A program made the position numbers and the translations under genes. 40,722 bases of DNA from Verrucomicrobiota bacterium (GTDB lineage: Bacteria > Verrucomicrobiota > Verrucomicrobiia > Methylacidiphilales > Verrucolacustridaceae), in the NCBI GenBank assembly GCA_009927835.1, contig RFMG01000144.1:1-40722 (forward strand), read 5' to 3'. The notes under the pieces were generated by a model. The model saw only the letters and a program-made list of their open reading frames with translations. It was not told where the DNA came from and searched no databases. Of the stretch, positions 8,179 through 18,975 are shown piece by piece. How positions within the stretch are numbered: the first letter of the stretch is position 1; each line of letters starts with the position of its first letter.

Positions 8179-11100
8179 ATGGAAACGAGGGAAAGAATCG
8201 CATTGAGGCGAAGGCAGCTGGAGAGCGCCCTGGGGGAGCGTGTGGTGATGATGGATGGAGCCATGGGGACGATGATCCAGAGGCAATCGTTGGAGGAGAA
8301 GGATTTTCGCGGGCAGACGTATGCGAAGCATCCCCACGATCTGAAGGGCAACAACGATCTGCTCTCGCTCACCCGTCCGGATGTGATCGGGGGCATTCAT
8401 CGCGCCTACCTGGAGGCGGGTGCCGAGATCATTGAGACCAACACGTTTAATGCCACCTCGATTTCGCAGGCGGACTACGGGTTGGAAGGTGCGGTGCGGG
8501 AGATCAACCTGGCGGCGGCCCGTCTTGCCAGAAAGGCGGCGGATGATTTCATGACGGCGCATTCGGGAAAGGTTGCCTGGGTGGCGGGGGCGGTGGGGCC
8601 GACCAACCGAACCGCATCGATGTCGCCCGATGTGAACCGTCCGGAGTACCGGGCGGTGACCTTTTCACAGCTGGCCAAGGCGTATGGGGAGCAGGTCCGG
8701 GCCTTGATCGAGGGAGGGGTGGACGTGCTTCTTCCCGAGACAACGTTTGACACGTTGAATCTCAAGGCGGCGTTGTGGGCGATGGAGGAGGTTTCGACGA
8801 GCTGGGCACTCGATTGCCGGTGATGATTTCCGTGACGATCACCGACGCTTCCGGCCGCACCCTCTCAGGTCAGACGACGGAGGCCTTTTGGCACTCGATC
8901 CGGCATGCACGCCCCTTCAGCGTCGGAATTAACTGTGCGCTGGGTCCGAAGGAGATGCGGCCCTACATGGCGGTTCTTTCCAAGATTGCGGACTGTTTTG
9001 TCAGTTGTTACCCGAACGCGGGGCTGCCGAACGCGTTTGGGGGCTATGATGAGACTCCCGAGCAGATGGCGGAGGTTTTGGGGGAGTTTGCCCAGGCAGG
9101 CTTTCTCAACATGGTGGGCGGCTGTTGCGGGACCACGCCGGATCACATCGCAGCGATTGGCCAGGCGGTGAAAAAAGCGAGACCGAGGGCTCCGGCCGCC
9201 GCAGGCTCGGCGACGGTTCTGGCGGGCCTGGAGCCGTATGAGATCGGCACGGGAGGTTCGTTCACCTCGATCGGAGAGCGGACGAACGTCACCGGATCGC
9301 CGAAATTTTCCGCACTGATCAAGGAGGAGAGGTTTGAGGAGGCGGTGGCCGTCGCACGGCAACAGGTGGAGGCGGGGGCGAATCTGATCGATTTGAATTT
9401 CGACGAGGCGTTGCTGGATGGAGAAGCCAGCATGACGCGGTTCCTCAACCTGATCGGAAGTGAGCCGGAGATCGCGCGGGTTCCCTTCATCCTCGACAGC
9501 TCGAAGTGGTCGGTTTTGGAGGCGGGGCTGCAGTGTGTGCAGGGCAAGGCGGTGGTGAATTCGATCAGCCTGAAGGAGGGGGAGAAGGTGTTTTTGGAGC
9601 AGGCCCGAAAAGTGCGGCGGTATGGGGCGGCGGTCATTGTCATGGCTTTTGATGAGGAGGGGCAGGCGGCGGATGCGAAGAGAAAAGTGGCGATTTGTCG
9701 CCGAGCCTATCATCTGTTGACCGAGAAAGCGGGCTTGGCACCCGAGGACATCATTTTTGACGTCAATATCCTCACGGTGGCCACGGGGATCGAGGAGCAC
9801 AACAGCTACGCGCTGGAGTTCATCGAGGCGGTGCGGGAGATCAAAAAGAGTCTTCCCGGATGCAAGACGAGCGGGGGCTTGAGCAACATTTCCTTCTCTT
9901 TCCGTGGCAACCATCCGGTGAGGGAGGCGATGCACTGCTGCTTCCTCTACCATGCGATTCAAGCGGGGTTGGACATGGCGATTGTGAACGCGGGGCAGTT
10001 GGCGGTGTACGAGAATATTCCCGCCGAATTGAAAGAGAGGGTGGAGGACGTCCTGCTGAACCGACGATCGGACGCGACGGAGCGGCTTTTGGAGTTTGCC
10101 GAAACAGTCAAGGCGGGCGGGAAAGCGCAGGTGAAGGACGAGGCGTGGCGCCGCGCTCCCGTGGAGGAGAGGCTGCTGCATGCCCTTTTGAAGGGAATCA
10201 CCGATTTCATCGACGAGGACACGGAGGAGGCGCGAAAGAAATATGGCCGACCCTTGCAGGTGATTGAGGGTCCGTTGATGGGGGGGATGCGGCATGTGGG
10301 GGATCTGTTTGGTGCGGGAAAGATGTTTCTCCCCCAGGTGGTCAAAAGCGCCCGTGTGATGAAAAAGGCGGTGGCGTATTTGACGCCCTACATGGAAAAA
10401 GAGAAAGAGAAGGCCGGGGACAAGAGCAAAGGGGCGGGAAAGATCCTGATGGCGACGGTCAAGGGGGATGTGCACGACATCGGCAAAAACATCGTGGGGG
10501 TGGTGTTGGCCTGCAACGGGTACGAGGTGATCGATCTTGGGGTGATGGTGCCCTACGAGAAAATCCTGGGGGAAGCGAAGTCACATGGAGTGGATCTGAT
10601 CGGGCTGAGCGGATTGATCACTCCCTCCCTGGACGAGATGGTGACGGTGGCGGAGGAGATGAGCCGGGAGAAGTTCAAGATTCCGCTTTTGATCGGGGGT
10701 GCAACGACAAGCGCCGCGCACACCGCAGTGAAGATCGCGCCGGCTTACACGGGGGCCGTGGTGCACGTGATCGACGCATCGCGGGTCGTGGGGGTGGCAC
10801 AAAAACTCTTGTCTTCCGAGAATCGGAAGGAGTACTTGACCCAGGTTCAGGCGGATCAGGAGAAGGCGAGAAAAGATTACGAGACGAGGCGGGCGGGGCA
10901 AAAGTTGTTGCCCATTGCGGAGGCTCGGAAACGGTCCGCCCAGCTGGATTGGACGAGGGATCCGGAGAAGCCGGAGTTTCTTGGGGTGAAGGTGTATGAG
11001 GATTATCCGTTGGAGGATTTGGCGGGGTATATCGACTGGTCCCCCTTTTTTCATGCCTGGGAATTACGGGGTCGTTTCCCGAAGATTCTGGACGATCCGG

Positions 11101-11885
11101 TGGTGGGCACCGAGGCCAGGAAGCTTTATGAGGATGCCCAGGTTTTGCTCGGAAAAATCCTGAAAGAAAAAAGAATCCGCGCCCGGGGAGTGATGGCCTT
11201 TTTTCCTGCCAATGCGGATGGGGATGACATCCTGATCTATGAGGATGACAACCGCCGGAAGGTGAAGGCACGGGTCCACGGATTGCGCCAGCAGATGGCG
11301 AGGAGCGACGGGGAACCCAACCGCGGACTGGCCGACTTTGTGGCGCCGGTGAGCAGCGGAAAGAGGGATTACCTGGGGGCCTTTGCTGTCACGGCGGGGC
11401 ATGGGGTGGAGGAGTGGGCCAAGGAGTTGGAAAAGGGGAATGACGATTACCAGGCGATCTTGCTCAAAGCGTTGGCGGACCGGTGTGCGGAGGCGTTTGC
11501 CGAGAGGATGCACGAGATGGCCCGACAGGCTTGGGGTTTTGGGAAACAAGAGGGCTTGTCGAAGGAGGATCTGATTGAGGAAAAGTACAGGGGAATCCGG
11601 CCCGCCGCGGGTTATCCCGCGTGCCCGGATCATACGGAAAAGAGGGGGTTGATGGCTTTGTTGGAAGCGGAAAAGAACGCGGGGATCCGACTGACGGAGA
11701 ATTGTGCGATGATGCCGGCGAGCTCGGTAAGTGGGTTGTACTTTGGGCATCCGGAGGCACGGTATTTTGCGGTGGGCCCGATGGGCAAGGATCAGGTTGC
11801 GGAGTATGCGGAGAGAAAAGGGATTCCTTTGCCGGAGGCGGAGAAGTGGTTGAGGCCGAATCTGGCGTACGACCCGAAGGGGTGA
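8179..11885 (+). CDS. metH: Cobalamin-dependent methionine synthase MetH, split into two overlapping ORFs (8179..8823 and 8775..11885) by an apparent 1-nt deletion
   Basis: N-terminal homocysteine methyltransferase domain ([13 protein letters not shown]), continued in another frame by [25 protein letters not shown]; pterin domain, B12 motif [14 protein letters not shown] and activation domain. Confidence 0.93.
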
Positions 11886-11925
11886 CTTTCCAGCGTAGGG
11901 TTGGTGTGGAGGAGGTTCAATTCCA

Positions 11926-11953
11926 TTGACCCATGCCACCGCCTCTTTAGATT
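11926..11953 (+). promoter_or_regulatory. Putative sigma70-like promoter of the pilus-like operon
   Basis: TTGACC - 16 nt - TAGATT, with ATG only 7 nt downstream. Confidence 0.35.
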
Positions 11954-11960
11954 ACTTCTT

Positions 11961-12665
11961 ATGCGACGCTGGAAAATCTTCTGCGCAGGTCTTGTCTTGT
12001 TCGTCGGGACCCATGGGGGAAAAGCCCAGGAGGCGAAAAAGGAGGAAACGAACTTAAAATTCGGGAAATCCCAGGAGCTGGAGATGGAGCTTGTCTCTGT
12101 TCCTGATTCGGTCGGTTCGGGCGGAAAGCCAGCCCCAGCCGTGGATGACAACAAGGCGACGCAGGAGGGGCGATGGTTGAGGATTGATGTGCCCTTTTCG
12201 ACGACCAACAAGTTCACGCCGGAGGTGAAGTTCAAATTCTATCTGGAGGGATACGAGGGCGTTCCCGGAAACGAGGGCGGTAAAATGACCGAAAAATTTG
12301 TTGTCCTAACGGGAGAGGCTATTTACCGAGACGTGCCTGCAGGAAAAAAACATTATGCCGGGGTTTTTCTGCCACCCGCATCGGTGTTGCGGTTTGCGGG
12401 AACGAAATCCGGAGGCGAACAGGATTGGGGCAAAGGGGTGATGAATCTGAAAGTGGAGGCTCTCGAGGGTGGGGCTGCGGCCGGGGAGCCGTTTGATTTG
12501 CAATCCGGCAAAGAAAAAGGGCCAAGTGGGAGGGGAGGGAAAAAAGATCCCGAATGGAACAAGAGCCCCGACGGGCAAGAGTTGACGGGGGCGCTTCTTC
12601 CGATTTACGAAACTCCATTTTGGCCCAAGGATTACAAGCGGTATCCCCAGCCAAAAAAGCCCTGA
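11961..12665 (+). CDS. Amuc_1102-family pilus-like protein (secreted)
   Basis: Signal peptide MRRWKIFCAGLVLFVGTHGGKA; first gene of an Amuc_1098-1102-like gene order; family assigned by gene context and sequence impression. Confidence 0.6.
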   Translation: MRRWKIFCAGLVLFVGTHGGKAQEAKKEETNLKFGKSQELEMELVSVPDSVGSGGKPAPAVDDNKATQEGRWLRIDVPFSTTNKFTPEVKFKFYLEGYEGVPGNEGGKMTEKFVVLTGEAIYRDVPAGKKHYAGVFLPPASVLRFAGTKSGGEQDWGKGVMNLKVEALEGGAAAGEPFDLQSGKEKGPSGRGGKKDPEWNKSPDGQELTGALLPIYETPFWPKDYKRYPQPKKP

Positions 12666-12682
12666 CGTCTCGATCTTTTTAC

Positions 12683-14422
12683 ATGGCGAACTTTTCTCGA
12701 AGGGTGGTGCTGGATCTGGGGGCGGGGGAGGTCCGGATTGGGGAAGTTACGTCTGACAAAAAGGGGTTCCCCGTCTTGAGCCTTTTGCGGTCGATGGAGC
12801 TGGGTGTGGATCCCGGCAAACCGGCTGAATTTTTTCCTGCGGTAATGCAGGCTGTCGCCACGCTGGCCAAAGAGACCCGTATCAAGCCCGGGCTTGCCAC
12901 CCTCTGTTTGGGTGGTCCGGCGGTATTCACCCGTGTCATCAAGCTTCCCTTGACGGATCCGGCCCAAGTGGGGCAGATGGTGGGTTTTGAGGCACAGCAG
13001 GCGGTTCCTGCGATTGAGGAGGCGTGTTGGGATTTTCAGGTCTTTCCACCGGGACAAGCCGGGGCGGCGGAGTTGGAGGCGCTGATCGTTGCCATGAAGC
13101 GGGAGACGGTAAACGAAACCATGGCGGCGGCTTCTGCCGTGGGGTTGAAAACCGACATGGTGGATCTTGCCCCGACCGCACTCATCAATGCGTTCCGATA
13201 CAATTACCCCGAGGTGGAAACATGCACTTTGATTTTGGAGATCGGGGCAAGAGCCACGAATATTCTTCTGATTGAGGGGAAAAAGATCTTTTGCCGCGTC
13301 GTGCCTTTGGGAGGAGCCAGTGTGACGCAGGCGATCGCGACCGACCTTCAGGAGTCCTTTGCCGGAGCCGAGGTTATCAAGAGGGCAAAAGGTTTTGTGC
13401 ATCCCGGGGGTTCGTATGAGGAGCCGGCGGACGAGCCATCAGCCCGGATCAGCAAGTTGGCGAGAGGAGTGATGACGCGCCTTCATACGGAAGTCGAGCG
13501 CTCCATAACGTTTTACCGAAGTCAACAGGCGGGGGGGAGGCCGACCCGTGTCCTCTTGGCCGGAGGAGGAGCCGTCTTGGGTCTGACCGATCTGTTTTTT
13601 CGGGAAAAACTGAAAATCCCGGTGGAGTATTTCCAACCGTTTCGGAGGATTGGGGTCGGGCCAGAAGTCAACCAGGGTGAGATTGGAAAAAATTTCCCCG
13701 CTTGGGCCAGTTTGGTAGGCGCAGCCTTGCGAGCTCTGCCCGAGAGTCCGTGTAAGATCAATATTCTGGGCTCGGACCAGAAGGCGGCGGCAGGACGGAT
13801 GAAGGACCGGCCGGCCATGATTGCGGCGGGGATCGGAGTTGGATTTCTTTTATTGATCCCGGGGGTGCATGGGTTTTGGCAGTCGGCACGACTGCAATCG
13901 GTCCTTTCCCCCCAAACGGCGCAGGTGGAGGAGGCGGAGTCGGCCTTGAATCAAGTGACGGCGGAGCAAAAAAAAGTGACGGAGGTCATGAATCTGGCAA
14001 GCCAGGCTATTTCGCTGGAGGAGGAGCGGATGCGGTGGCCTTTGCTTTTGGATCAGATTCGCGCAAAAAGCCTCCCCGGCCTTTGGGTGACGTCATTGAA
14101 ATTAAGCGAGGCGCCCTCCTCCGGAGGGGAGCAAGCCCAGCCGGTCAAGATTCCAGGAGGCAAGCCGGCGATTCCGGTTCTGGAAATTGGGGGATTCTTT
14201 GAAACCCAATCGGAAGCCGCGGATGCGAAAGTGGTGGAAGATTTCAGAATGGCTTTGGAGAAAGGTGGATTATTGCAAAATGTGACAACCACGCAGCGGG
14301 ACAATCCGGAGCGGGTTGAGGGAAAAACAGAACAAGTGGCGTTGAAATTCGCCTTACGAGCGGAGTGGCCGGAGGGAGGGGTGGTTCCAACGGAGGCGGC
14401 CAAAAAGCCAGTTAAGCCATGA
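12683..14422 (+). CDS. PilM-like (Amuc_1101-type) pilus assembly protein with PilN-like C-terminal region
   Basis: Actin-like ATPase fold motifs (RRVVLDLGAGEVRIGEV, TLILEIGARATNILLI, VLLAGGGAVLGLTDLF), then TM segment AAGIGVGFLLLIPGVHGFW plus coiled coil and WPLLLDQIRAKSLPGLWVTSLKLSE as in PilN. Confidence 0.8.
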   Translation: MANFSRRVVLDLGAGEVRIGEVTSDKKGFPVLSLLRSMELGVDPGKPAEFFPAVMQAVATLAKETRIKPGLATLCLGGPAVFTRVIKLPLTDPAQVGQMVGFEAQQAVPAIEEACWDFQVFPPGQAGAAELEALIVAMKRETVNETMAAASAVGLKTDMVDLAPTALINAFRYNYPEVETCTLILEIGARATNILLIEGKKIFCRVVPLGGASVTQAIATDLQESFAGAEVIKRAKGFVHPGGSYEEPADEPSARISKLARGVMTRLHTEVERSITFYRSQQAGGRPTRVLLAGGGAVLGLTDLFFREKLKIPVEYFQPFRRIGVGPEVNQGEIGKNFPAWASLVGAALRALPESPCKINILGSDQKAAAGRMKDRPAMIAAGIGVGFLLLIPGVHGFWQSARLQSVLSPQTAQVEEAESALNQVTAEQKKVTEVMNLASQAISLEEERMRWPLLLDQIRAKSLPGLWVTSLKLSEAPSSGGEQAQPVKIPGGKPAIPVLEIGGFFETQSEAADAKVVEDFRMALEKGGLLQNVTTTQRDNPERVEGKTEQVALKFALRAEWPEGGVVPTEAAKKPVKP

Positions 14423-15447
14423 AGGTCAATTGGAGTCGAACCCAGGTCATTTCGGCTGCGGTGGGAGCGGGATTCCTCGTCCTGGCGGCTGTCGCTGGCT
14501 GGATGGGGTGGGGAGCTTTGGGGGAAGCACAGAATCAGGCCCAGGCGCTCTCCGACAGAAAAACAAAGCCGGAATTAGCGGCCATTTTAAGCCGGCCCGG
14601 AGGTGCGGGTGCGGCCCGTAAAGAGGCGGGGGAAGTCGCGAAGCTGGCCGAGGAGTTGGGAAAGACAGAGGAGGGGCTGGTAGAAAGCTGGCGTCAGGGA
14701 TATTCCGAGGCCTCCGGGGAAGGGCAGGGATGGTCCCAAGACGCCAATCAGTGGAAGGATCAGTTGATTGGGGCCAACGATCGTTTGCGCAAGAGATCAG
14801 GGAAGAAGGGGGACAGCAGCCGCGTCACCCTGGCAGATGATTTTTATTTGGGCCTGCAGGAGTTCAAGCAACAAAATCCTCCCGGCCCGCAGGTGCCTGC
14901 TTTGGCGCGGCAACTTTCCGTCTCAGAAAAATTAGTCGGGCTGCTGATGGAGGCAAAAAAAACTTCACAAGAGGGGTATCCGACCCTCTGTTTACTCCAG
15001 TCGATGCAGGGGCCGGCATTGCCTGTGGCGGATGGAACCAAGCCTGGGGGTGACAAAGCAAAAACGGCGACACCTGTCGGAGGGTTTTTGCGGGAAAGCT
15101 ATACCATGCAGTTCGAGTGTTCGCCTGAGGTGCTTTATAGTTTTGTTCAGCGATTGGCACGCGATCCATGGCTTTTCATCGTAGCTGATCTGAATCTGGA
15201 AAATGATCTGAAGGAGTTTCCCAAGAGAAGCGAGGTGGCAAAAAAATTTGCGGATGCCAGTAAACCTGCCGAGGTGACTGGGGGATCCACAGAGGGGGTA
15301 AGGGGCGGGGCCAACGCTGCCCCAAGGCCGCCGTTGCTGATGGTTTTGGCCGGGAAAGAGCGGCTCAAGGTCTTGATGCGCGTTGATTTTGTGGGCTGGA
15401 AATCCGCCGTTCCGGGAAAACAACCGGAAAAGGGAAAGTCCTCATGA
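14419..15447 (+). CDS. Amuc_1100-family (PilO-like) pilus protein
   Basis: N-terminal TM, coiled coil, periplasmic domain with FECSPEVLYSFVQRLARDPWLFIVADLNLEN; position after the PilM/N-like gene; ATGA overlap. Confidence 0.7.
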   Translation: MKVNWSRTQVISAAVGAGFLVLAAVAGWMGWGALGEAQNQAQALSDRKTKPELAAILSRPGGAGAARKEAGEVAKLAEELGKTEEGLVESWRQGYSEASGEGQGWSQDANQWKDQLIGANDRLRKRSGKKGDSSRVTLADDFYLGLQEFKQQNPPGPQVPALARQLSVSEKLVGLLMEAKKTSQEGYPTLCLLQSMQGPALPVADGTKPGGDKAKTATPVGGFLRESYTMQFECSPEVLYSFVQRLARDPWLFIVADLNLENDLKEFPKRSEVAKKFADASKPAEVTGGSTEGVRGGANAAPRPPLLMVLAGKERLKVLMRVDFVGWKSAVPGKQPEKGKSS

Positions 15448-16520
15448 AGTTGTCCCCTTGGTGGTGGGGCGGGGTAGGTGGGCTCGTTGCACTGGGTTTG
15501 GTGGGTTTGGCTTTTGGGTTCTTTCAACCGGGGTGGCCGGAACTTCCTGAGGCATCCGGGGGCGGGGCAAAATCGGCTTTGATGGAGTTGAAGCAAAAGA
15601 CGGCTGAATTGAGTGCAAAAGCGGGGGATATGGAGGGGAAGAAAAAAGATCTCAAGGATGAGCTGAGTCGGCATCGGGTGTTTGTCTCGCGAAGTCTTAT
15701 CTTTCTTCCAAAAGATGCAGAACCCGTAAAACCTTTGAATCCGGAGCAAATCACGGAAGACGGGATCCAGGTGGGATGGAAGCTGAAATATGGGCTTTCC
15801 CCGGAGGATCCAGATGTCGCTCAACAGGATGACGATCAGGACGGGTTCACCAACCTTGAGGAGTATGAAAAGAAGACGGATCCCAAAGATCCGGGCAGTA
15901 GTCCCTCGAAGTGGGTTAAGCTGAAGATTGCCTCCGTGGATCCAGGCAAGATGTCGGTCAGTTTCTCCGGCAAGAGCGAGGGGCGGTATACCGTGCGGTT
16001 CAAGTCGACCACCAAGCCGAAGGATGTGGATGTTGCGCTGGGGGACAAGATATGGGTTCTTTCAACAGCCAAGGGGGTCGAGATTGTGAAAAATGAGGAT
16101 GAGGCCAAAGCAAAATCCGGCGGAACGAACGCATGTCCTCATGCGATCCCTCTCCTGGTGAAAGATTATCAAGATGACAAGGGAAAGCGCATGGATGAGA
16201 AGACGAAAACGGAAAATGAGTATGATGACTCGAAGTTGATATTGCAGCGGCTGGATGAAATTGCAGAAACTGCCGAGATCAAGATAGATGAAAGAGGCAA
16301 ATCACGAGGCGTCGAATGGAGCGTCGGAGATGTAAAGATGATTTCCCTGGTTCCCGGAGAGGGGGAGATGGGGCCTTATCGCGTCGGCCAAAGCTTTCCG
16401 TATGCCGGCAAAACATTTGTCGTCACCGCTGCGACGCCCCAGAAAGTGACGTTGCGGATGAAGCCTGAGGGGGAGGTCGTGGATATTTTGCCGAGGGAGA
16501 TATTGACAAAAACTCCCTAG
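15444..16520 (+). CDS. Amuc_1099-family (PilP-like) pilus-system protein
   Basis: N-terminal TM; QDDDQDGFTNLEEYEKKTDPKDPGSSP Ca-binding/thrombospondin-3-like motif; C-terminal PYRVGQSFPYAGKTFVVTAATPQKVTLR; ATGA overlap. Confidence 0.65.
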   Translation: MKLSPWWWGGVGGLVALGLVGLAFGFFQPGWPELPEASGGGAKSALMELKQKTAELSAKAGDMEGKKKDLKDELSRHRVFVSRSLIFLPKDAEPVKPLNPEQITEDGIQVGWKLKYGLSPEDPDVAQQDDDQDGFTNLEEYEKKTDPKDPGSSPSKWVKLKIASVDPGKMSVSFSGKSEGRYTVRFKSTTKPKDVDVALGDKIWVLSTAKGVEIVKNEDEAKAKSGGTNACPHAIPLLVKDYQDDKGKRMDEKTKTENEYDDSKLILQRLDEIAETAEIKIDERGKSRGVEWSVGDVKMISLVPGEGEMGPYRVGQSFPYAGKTFVVTAATPQKVTLRMKPEGEVVDILPREILTKTP

Positions 16521-16557
16521 TCATTGGCTGGTTCTTCACGTAGGTGGGTAGGGTGCG

Positions 16558-16587
16558 TTGACCTCCTGGAGAAAAGAGTAGTTATTA
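16558..16587 (+). promoter_or_regulatory. Putative promoter of the secretin genes
   Basis: TTGACC - 18 nt - TTATTA, GTG start 9 nt downstream; also AGAGTA-N8-TACTCT inverted repeat at 16575-16594. Confidence 0.3.
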
Positions 16588-16596
16588 TTACTCTTC

Positions 16597-18975
16597 GTGA
16601 GATTTCCTTTGTTTTATTTTTTGGGTTTTTGTTTGATCCAAGGGGTCTTGGCGGAAGAGGCTACAGATAACCTTCCTGAGCCAAGCAATGCAACCCGACC
16701 GCAAAGTGCGGCAGAATTAACCCAGCGTGAAATCGATCGCCGACGTGAGGTTACCTTTCGTCTCAACGAGAATTTGGATTTGGCGGAGAAGTTGTATCAG
16801 GCAGGCGAGTGGGAACATGCCCAGGCAAAGTTTCGCCTGGTGATGCAGCAGACCGACCCCCAAACGTCGACCTCCGGTTTTTATCACCGGGCACGCACGG
16901 GAGTGGCGAAGTCGCTTGCGGCACAGGCCCTGGCGCAAGAAAAGGAGGGCAAAAGTGCGGAGGCAGCCGGCTTGATGAAGCAAGCGGCAGATTTGGACCC
17001 GACCAACCCGCTCGTTGCAAGGGAAGCGGCGTCGCTACAGGAGCAGGCAGGACGTGCCAGTGACCCTTATGAGGGAAACTCGGCTGTAACGGCGGAATTA
17101 GTTGAAAAAACCAAGGAGATCAAAAAACTGCTCTCGTTGGCGGATCAGTTGATCGAGACCGGTCAATATCGCTCCGCCCGGCAGAAATTGGACGATGTGT
17201 TGCGGATCGACCCTTACAACAGTGCAGCTCGAAAAAAAATCGAGGGGGTCGAACAGAAGAGAATTTTAGTTGCCAATAAGAGATATGATGCAAGTCGGGT
17301 CAAGGCAATGACGCAAATCATGGAGGCTTGGGTTCCACCCGCCCCCGCGCGTGTGGATTCGAAGCAGTCCAGGGCAACCGGCGCGGCAGGAGCGTCCAGC
17401 TCGGCAGAAATCCTGCAAGCTCTTTCGACAATTCAGATTCCGGAACTCGTTTTTAACGAGAAACCCATCCGCGATGCGGTGGATGAGCTGCAACGTTTGA
17501 GCCAACAAAACGATCCCCAAAAAAGAGGAGTCAACATCGTTCTCCGTCTCCCGCGGCCTGCCGAGGGATCGGACCCTGAAGCGGCCACGGTCAGTCTGGA
17601 GTTGAGGAACATCAAACTTCAGACGGCTTTGAAGTATCTCTGTGATCAGATTCGGGGGGGAGAAAAGTTACGGTATGATGTGGAAAATAGCGCAGTCTTG
17701 ATCCTTCCGGTAACGGAAACGGGGGGGGAACTCGAAACACGCAGCTACACCCTCCCGCCCAGCCTTTTAGCCAACTCCGTGAAGCCTGGTGATTCGAGCA
17801 AAAGCCCATCCGATCTTGGAAAACTGGTTTTGGACGGCATCGGGGTGAACACAGCCCTGCCCGAATCCAAAGCGATCTGCTTTTCGGATACAGGCAAACT
17901 GGTTGTGAGAAACACGCCGAATGAGCTGAGCAAAATTGAACAAAGGATACGAGATGCGCAGGGGGAGCCTCCACAGAAGCAGTTTGAGGTGGAAACGAAG
18001 TTTCTCTCCTTTACGGAGAACGACGTGAAGAACTTTACGTTTAACCTACAGATGAGCGGAAGCACGGCGATTCCGAGTCCTGGGAGCCCAGGCGCGATTT
18101 ATGATCCAGGTTCGGCGAGCGGCGGGACGGATGGCTTGCGGGGCACGGCTGGACTCAATCCCGGGGGAGGTTCTCTCACAGCCCTTCAAGCCTTATTGGA
18201 TCCCACCTATCCACAAAAGGCGTCGAACCAGGTGGGCGTGAATGCACAGGTTTTTGGCCGAGGGTTTGCTGCAATTCTTCAACTTTTACAAAATGCGATC
18301 GGCCGGGACTTAGTTGCAGCTCCCCGCGTCACGCTTGCGGATGGGAAACAGTCGAAAATTGTCATTTCCCGCAGAATGTACTATCCAACTTCCTATACGC
18401 AGCCAAGAGTGCCCAACAATGACCAAGGAGTCGGGGCAGGCTTTATTTTGCCCAGCAATCCAACGGGTTTTGAAACGCGTGAAATTGGCACAACCCTTGA
18501 GGTCAAAGGGGAGTCCACTTCGATTCCCAAAGCTGTGGATTTAGATTTTACCAACCTTCTGGTTGAGGATTTCGAGGGTTTTGTCGACTACGGGGTGCTT
18601 ATTTCTGCCGCCCCGCTGGATCCCACCCAAAGTTATAACACGACAGTGGGAGCATCGCCCTACTTGGTGCCCATTTTTTCAAAAAAATCTCTTCAAAGCC
18701 GTGTTCGTCTGATTGATGGCGAGACGGTCGGCATGGGGGGATTGATCTCCGACACGGTCCAGATGGTCGACGACAAGGTGCCGCTTCTGGGAGACATTCC
18801 AATGTTAGGGCGCCTTTTTCGAAGTGAGGCATCACAAAAGATCAAAAGCAACCTGGTGATTTTCTGCACCATGCGAATTATCAATCCGGACGGAACACTG
18901 GTTTTCCCCGAAGATGATGAGAACCCTGAATTTGCGCAGAGCGGTTCTGCCGAAATGATGCCATCAGCCCCATGA
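16597..18975 (+). CDS. Secretin/PilQ-like outer-membrane protein (Amuc_1098 family) with N-terminal TPR
   Basis: GTG start, signal peptide; TPR N-terminus; secretin C-terminal signature SRVRLIDGETVGMGGLISDTVQMVDDKVPLLGDIPMLGRLFRSEA. Confidence 0.9.
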   Translation: MRFPLFYFLGFCLIQGVLAEEATDNLPEPSNATRPQSAAELTQREIDRRREVTFRLNENLDLAEKLYQAGEWEHAQAKFRLVMQQTDPQTSTSGFYHRARTGVAKSLAAQALAQEKEGKSAEAAGLMKQAADLDPTNPLVAREAASLQEQAGRASDPYEGNSAVTAELVEKTKEIKKLLSLADQLIETGQYRSARQKLDDVLRIDPYNSAARKKIEGVEQKRILVANKRYDASRVKAMTQIMEAWVPPAPARVDSKQSRATGAAGASSSAEILQALSTIQIPELVFNEKPIRDAVDELQRLSQQNDPQKRGVNIVLRLPRPAEGSDPEAATVSLELRNIKLQTALKYLCDQIRGGEKLRYDVENSAVLILPVTETGGELETRSYTLPPSLLANSVKPGDSSKSPSDLGKLVLDGIGVNTALPESKAICFSDTGKLVVRNTPNELSKIEQRIRDAQGEPPQKQFEVETKFLSFTENDVKNFTFNLQMSGSTAIPSPGSPGAIYDPGSASGGTDGLRGTAGLNPGGGSLTALQALLDPTYPQKASNQVGVNAQVFGRGFAAILQLLQNAIGRDLVAAPRVTLADGKQSKIVISRRMYYPTSYTQPRVPNNDQGVGAGFILPSNPTGFETREIGTTLEVKGESTSIPKAVDLDFTNLLVEDFEGFVDYGVLISAAPLDPTQSYNTTVGASPYLVPIFSKKSLQSRVRLIDGETVGMGGLISDTVQMVDDKVPLLGDIPMLGRLFRSEASQKIKSNLVIFCTMRIINPDGTLVFPEDDENPEFAQSGSAEMMPSAP

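Noticed and set aside
8865-10475. 536-aa antisense ORF opposite metH
   Set aside because: Long open frame caused by high GC and codon bias opposite a clearly conserved gene; His/Arg/Pro/Leu-rich translation with no recognisable domain.
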